From: Cyclobacteriaceae bacterium | GTDB lineage: Bacteria > Bacteroidota > Bacteroidia > Cytophagales > Cyclobacteriaceae | Assembly: GCA_947458795.1 (NCBI GenBank) | Contig: CANHCD010000097.1 | Span: 1-7,212 of the forward strand | Reading direction: 5' to 3' | DNA: 7,212 nucleotides | In this document: piece after piece, positions 6,091 through 7,212 of the stretch | Layout of the letters: every line of letters begins with the position of its first letter | How positions within the stretch are numbered: position 1 is the first letter of the stretch | Translations under genes and position numbers: made by a program | The notes under the pieces: generated by a model | What the model was told of the DNA's origin: nothing | Seen by the model: only the letters and a program-made list of their open reading frames with translations | The model's database searches: none

Positions 6091-6720
6091 TTAATTTTTC
6101 AAACAACGAACGGAAAGCCCCATTCCTTTGTCGTAATTACCTCGAAAAACAGATTGGTTGAAGTTTTGAAGACTTCTAGACCAAGCAGTAAACTGGTCGT
6201 TTTCGGTGCTACTCCACCAATAGCCCACTTTTCCGATATTGACAAAACCGCCTTGCCCATATCGATATCCCCCAGGAAAACCTGAAAAGCCACTTGAATT
6301 ATTTCCAGCACCGATGTTTGCAGCATCATTTTCCCACAAATCTGTTGATTTCATTTTTTGGCTCGCATTTGTTTTACCTCCAAGAAACTCGATTAATTTG
6401 GCCCAATCTCCATCTGTAGGGATTTTCCAACCTTCAGGTGCCAAGCCTCTCGGATCGTTCACTGCAAACCAATTGTAAAGCTTGCCATAGATTTCTTCGT
6501 TCTTGGGATCATGTTCAAAATAAGACCAAGCCGGGTGCCCATTCGCTCCTGCTTTTTCCCAGTCTTCATCTGTCTGCGCATAGAATATTGGATCCCCATT
6601 TCTGAAGGTTGTCACGTCTAAATTTTTGGTACTCCAAACCTGAGTTCCAAGTGTTGTGGTTTGGGCAAAAGAAAAAGTACTTATTAGCGTAACTAAAATA
6701 ATTGAAAAAAGAGTTTTCAT
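6091..6720 (-). CDS. Secreted FISUMP-domain protein (Fibrobacter succinogenes major paralogous domain)
   Basis: A 209-residue exported protein. MKTLFSIILVTLISTFSFAQ is a typical signal peptide ending near residue 20. The mature part is essentially one FISUMP domain: TLGTQVWSTKNLDVTTFRNG (23-42), YGKLYNWFAVND (78-89), PEGWKIPTDGDWAKLIEFLGG (95-115), SGFSGFPGGYRYGQGGF (143-159), GYWWSSTEND (166-175) and the terminal GLSVRCLKN. FISUMP proteins are lineage-expanded secreted or surface proteins in Fibrobacteres and Bacteroidota with no established enzymatic activity. No lipobox cysteine or C-terminal sorting domain is present, so a soluble periplasmic or exported protein is more likely than a lipoprotein. 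It appears monocistronic, transcribed towards the O-acylation operon, with its own promoter-like sequence about 40 bp upstream. Function is unknown; family call is strong. Confidence 0.9.
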   Translation of the reverse strand: MKTLFSIILVTLISTFSFAQTTTLGTQVWSTKNLDVTTFRNGDPIFYAQTDEDWEKAGANGHPAWSYFEHDPKNEEIYGKLYNWFAVNDPRGLAPEGWKIPTDGDWAKLIEFLGGKTNASQKMKSTDLWENDAANIGAGNNSSGFSGFPGGYRYGQGGFVNIGKVGYWWSSTENDQFTAWSRSLQNFNQSVFRGNYDKGMGLSVRCLKN

Positions 6721-6757
6721 AGAACTTTAAGGTTTAGGAATTTAAAAATTAGATGCA

Positions 6758-6789
6758 TAAAACTAGGAAAAATTGGGTTTCGATACAAA
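6758..6789 (-). promoter_or_regulatory. Bacteroidota-type promoter for the FISUMP gene
   Basis: On the minus strand TTTG (6789-6786) is followed after exactly 20 bp by TAGTTTTA (6765-6758), matching the Bacteroidota sigma consensus TTTG-N19-21-TAnnTTTG at all but the last base. Transcription would start near 6751, leaving a leader of about 30 nt before the ATG at 6720. Confidence 0.6.
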
Positions 6790-6813
6790 AGGCTTTTAGA
6801 GGAAAGTAAGATT

Positions 6814-6845
6814 GTACGAAGTACCAAGTACAATGTACAAAGTAC
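6814..6845 (+). repeat. Heptad tandem repeat array, GTACNAW
   Basis: GTAC recurs every 7 bp at 6814, 6821, 6828, 6835 and 6842, with units GTACGAA, GTACCAA, GTACAAT and GTACAAA. It is the same repeat family as at 5679-5780, in the same orientation. It lies just upstream of the FISUMP promoter. Confidence 0.85.
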
Positions 6846-6901
6846 TTTCAAATCCGTATTTCCCTTTAAAATGCAGAAAACCCCAAATACCCAAATTCCA
6901 A

Positions 6902-6983
6902 GAACGATGTACCAGGTACAATGTACCAAGAACCAAGTACCCTGTCTGCGGCAGGCAGGCAAGAACGATGTACCAAGTATGAA
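6902..6983 (+). repeat. Heptad tandem repeats interrupted by a palindrome
   Basis: Units GAACGAT (6902), GTACCAG (6909), GTACAAT (6916), GTACCAA (6923), GAACCAA (6930) and GTAC (6937) are in strict 7-bp register. A GC-rich palindrome intervenes, after which GAACGAT (6963), GTACCAA (6970) and GTATGAA (6977) resume out of phase with the first run. The junctions mirror those at 5707-5747. Confidence 0.8.
6941..6959. repeat. GC-rich palindrome, copy 3
   Basis: CCTGTCTGC-G-GCAGGCAGG, one arm mismatch, otherwise the same 19-bp element as 5782-5800. As at 5717-5736, it sits directly after a GTAC half-unit and is followed by CAA and then further heptads. Confidence 0.85.
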
Positions 6984-7029
6984 TTCTGGTACTAGGTAAC
7001 GCGATTCAGGCCCTAATCCAATTCCCTAC

Positions 7030-7057
7030 TTCGTACTTGGTACTTAGTACTTAGTAC
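7030..7057 (-). repeat. Heptad array in opposite orientation
   Basis: TTCGTAC, TTGGTAC, TTAGTAC, TTAGTAC from 7030 give GTAC every 7 bp (7033, 7040, 7047, 7054). On the minus strand the units read GTACTAA/GTACCAA, so this array is inverted relative to those at 6814 and 6902. It ends 9 bp before the stop codon of the serine hydrolase gene, that is, immediately downstream of that gene. Confidence 0.8.
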
Positions 7058-7066
7058 TTTATCCCA

Positions 7067-7212
7067 TTACTTTAAGCCTTGGTAGATGGTTCGTCGCATC
7101 TCGTTACCGAAGTAAAATCCATAGGGGTTGGGGGTGCCGACAGAACCGACCTGGGTCATAAAAACAGCGACAAGCTTCTTTTTTGGGTTCACAAAAAAGT
7201 GAGTGGAGTTGG
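7067..7212 (-). CDS. C-terminal end of a probable beta-lactamase-family serine hydrolase (cut by window edge)
   Basis: The minus strand is open from the window end to a TAA at 7069-7067, giving 47 residues that begin NSTHFFVNPKKKLVAVFM and end MRRTIYQGLK. A T-H/Y-F-x-V/I-(D/N)-P-x-x-x-L-V/I-A-V-F-M-T-Q strand close to the C-terminus, followed by a short helix ending near VYQAL, is how class C beta-lactamase-like and EstB-type serine hydrolases usually finish. The SxxK and YxN active-site motifs would lie outside the window, so activity, localisation and substrate cannot be judged. It is transcribed in the same direction as the FISUMP gene but separated from it by 346 bp of repeats, so co-transcription is unlikely. 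Confidence 0.7.
   Translation of the reverse strand, partial: NSTHFFVNPKKKLVAVFMTQVGSVGTPNPYGFYFGNEMRRTIYQGLK

Larger units (their letters stand above)
6721..7066. other. Non-coding repeat-rich intergenic region, 346 bp
   Basis: Lies between the FISUMP gene and the serine hydrolase fragment, both on the minus strand. Apart from a promoter for the FISUMP gene it consists largely of heptad tandem repeats and one GC-rich palindrome, itemised separately. The 81-codon minus-strand ORF across it only translates repeat sequence. The segment 6846-6900 is AT-rich with nothing recognisable. Confidence 0.75.

Noticed and set aside
6717..6962. 81-codon minus-strand ORF with repeated TWYLV/TWYIVL-like peptides
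   Set aside because: Its sequence is a translation of the GTACCAA heptads and the palindrome, it overlaps the FISUMP start and promoter, and it has no coding character.

Overview
The window looks like chromosome of a Bacteroidota member, most likely of the Cytophagales (Algoriphagus/Cyclobacteriaceae type). This is inferred from a FISUMP-domain secreted protein, a DHHW-family protein paired with an MBOAT acyltransferase, near-absence of Shine-Dalgarno sites, a TTTG-N20-TAnnTTT promoter, and intergenic palindromes and GTAC-type tandem repeats of a style I associate with that group. No taxon can be proved from the sequence alone.

Layout. Positions 1-1140 (minus strand) hold a two-gene sugar unit: a compact ROK kinase resembling polyphosphate/ATP glucokinase, followed by the N-terminal 136 codons of glucose-6-phosphate dehydrogenase (zwf), cut by the window edge just before its expected EKPFG signature. 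Together they would feed glucose into the oxidative pentose phosphate pathway. A divergent intergenic region (1141-1430) with 7-bp-periodic repeats separates this unit from a plus-strand operon.

Positions 1431-5675 (plus strand) hold a tight three-gene cassette: an AlgI/PatA-like MBOAT membrane O-acyltransferase, a membrane-anchored DHHW (AlgX/AlgJ-type SGNH) protein one base downstream, and a secreted SGNH/GDSL hydrolase with an insert after block I and a C-terminal LysM domain. The simplest reading is an envelope glycan O-acetylation system. MBOAT moves acyl groups across the inner membrane, the DHHW protein passes them to a polymer, and the LysM-bearing SGNH protein transfers or removes acetyl groups on a GlcNAc-containing polymer, plausibly peptidoglycan. 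This is the most interesting functional content of the window.

Positions 5676-6090 are a convergent non-coding region with heptad tandem repeats, CCTGCCTGC/GCAGGCAGG palindromes and a duplicated ~139-bp module carrying two different hairpins. Positions 6091-6720 (minus) encode a secreted FISUMP-domain protein of unknown function with a good Bacteroidota-type promoter. Positions 6721-7066 are again repeat-rich and non-coding. Positions 7067-7212 (minus) are the C-terminal 47 codons of a protein that looks like a beta-lactamase-family serine hydrolase.
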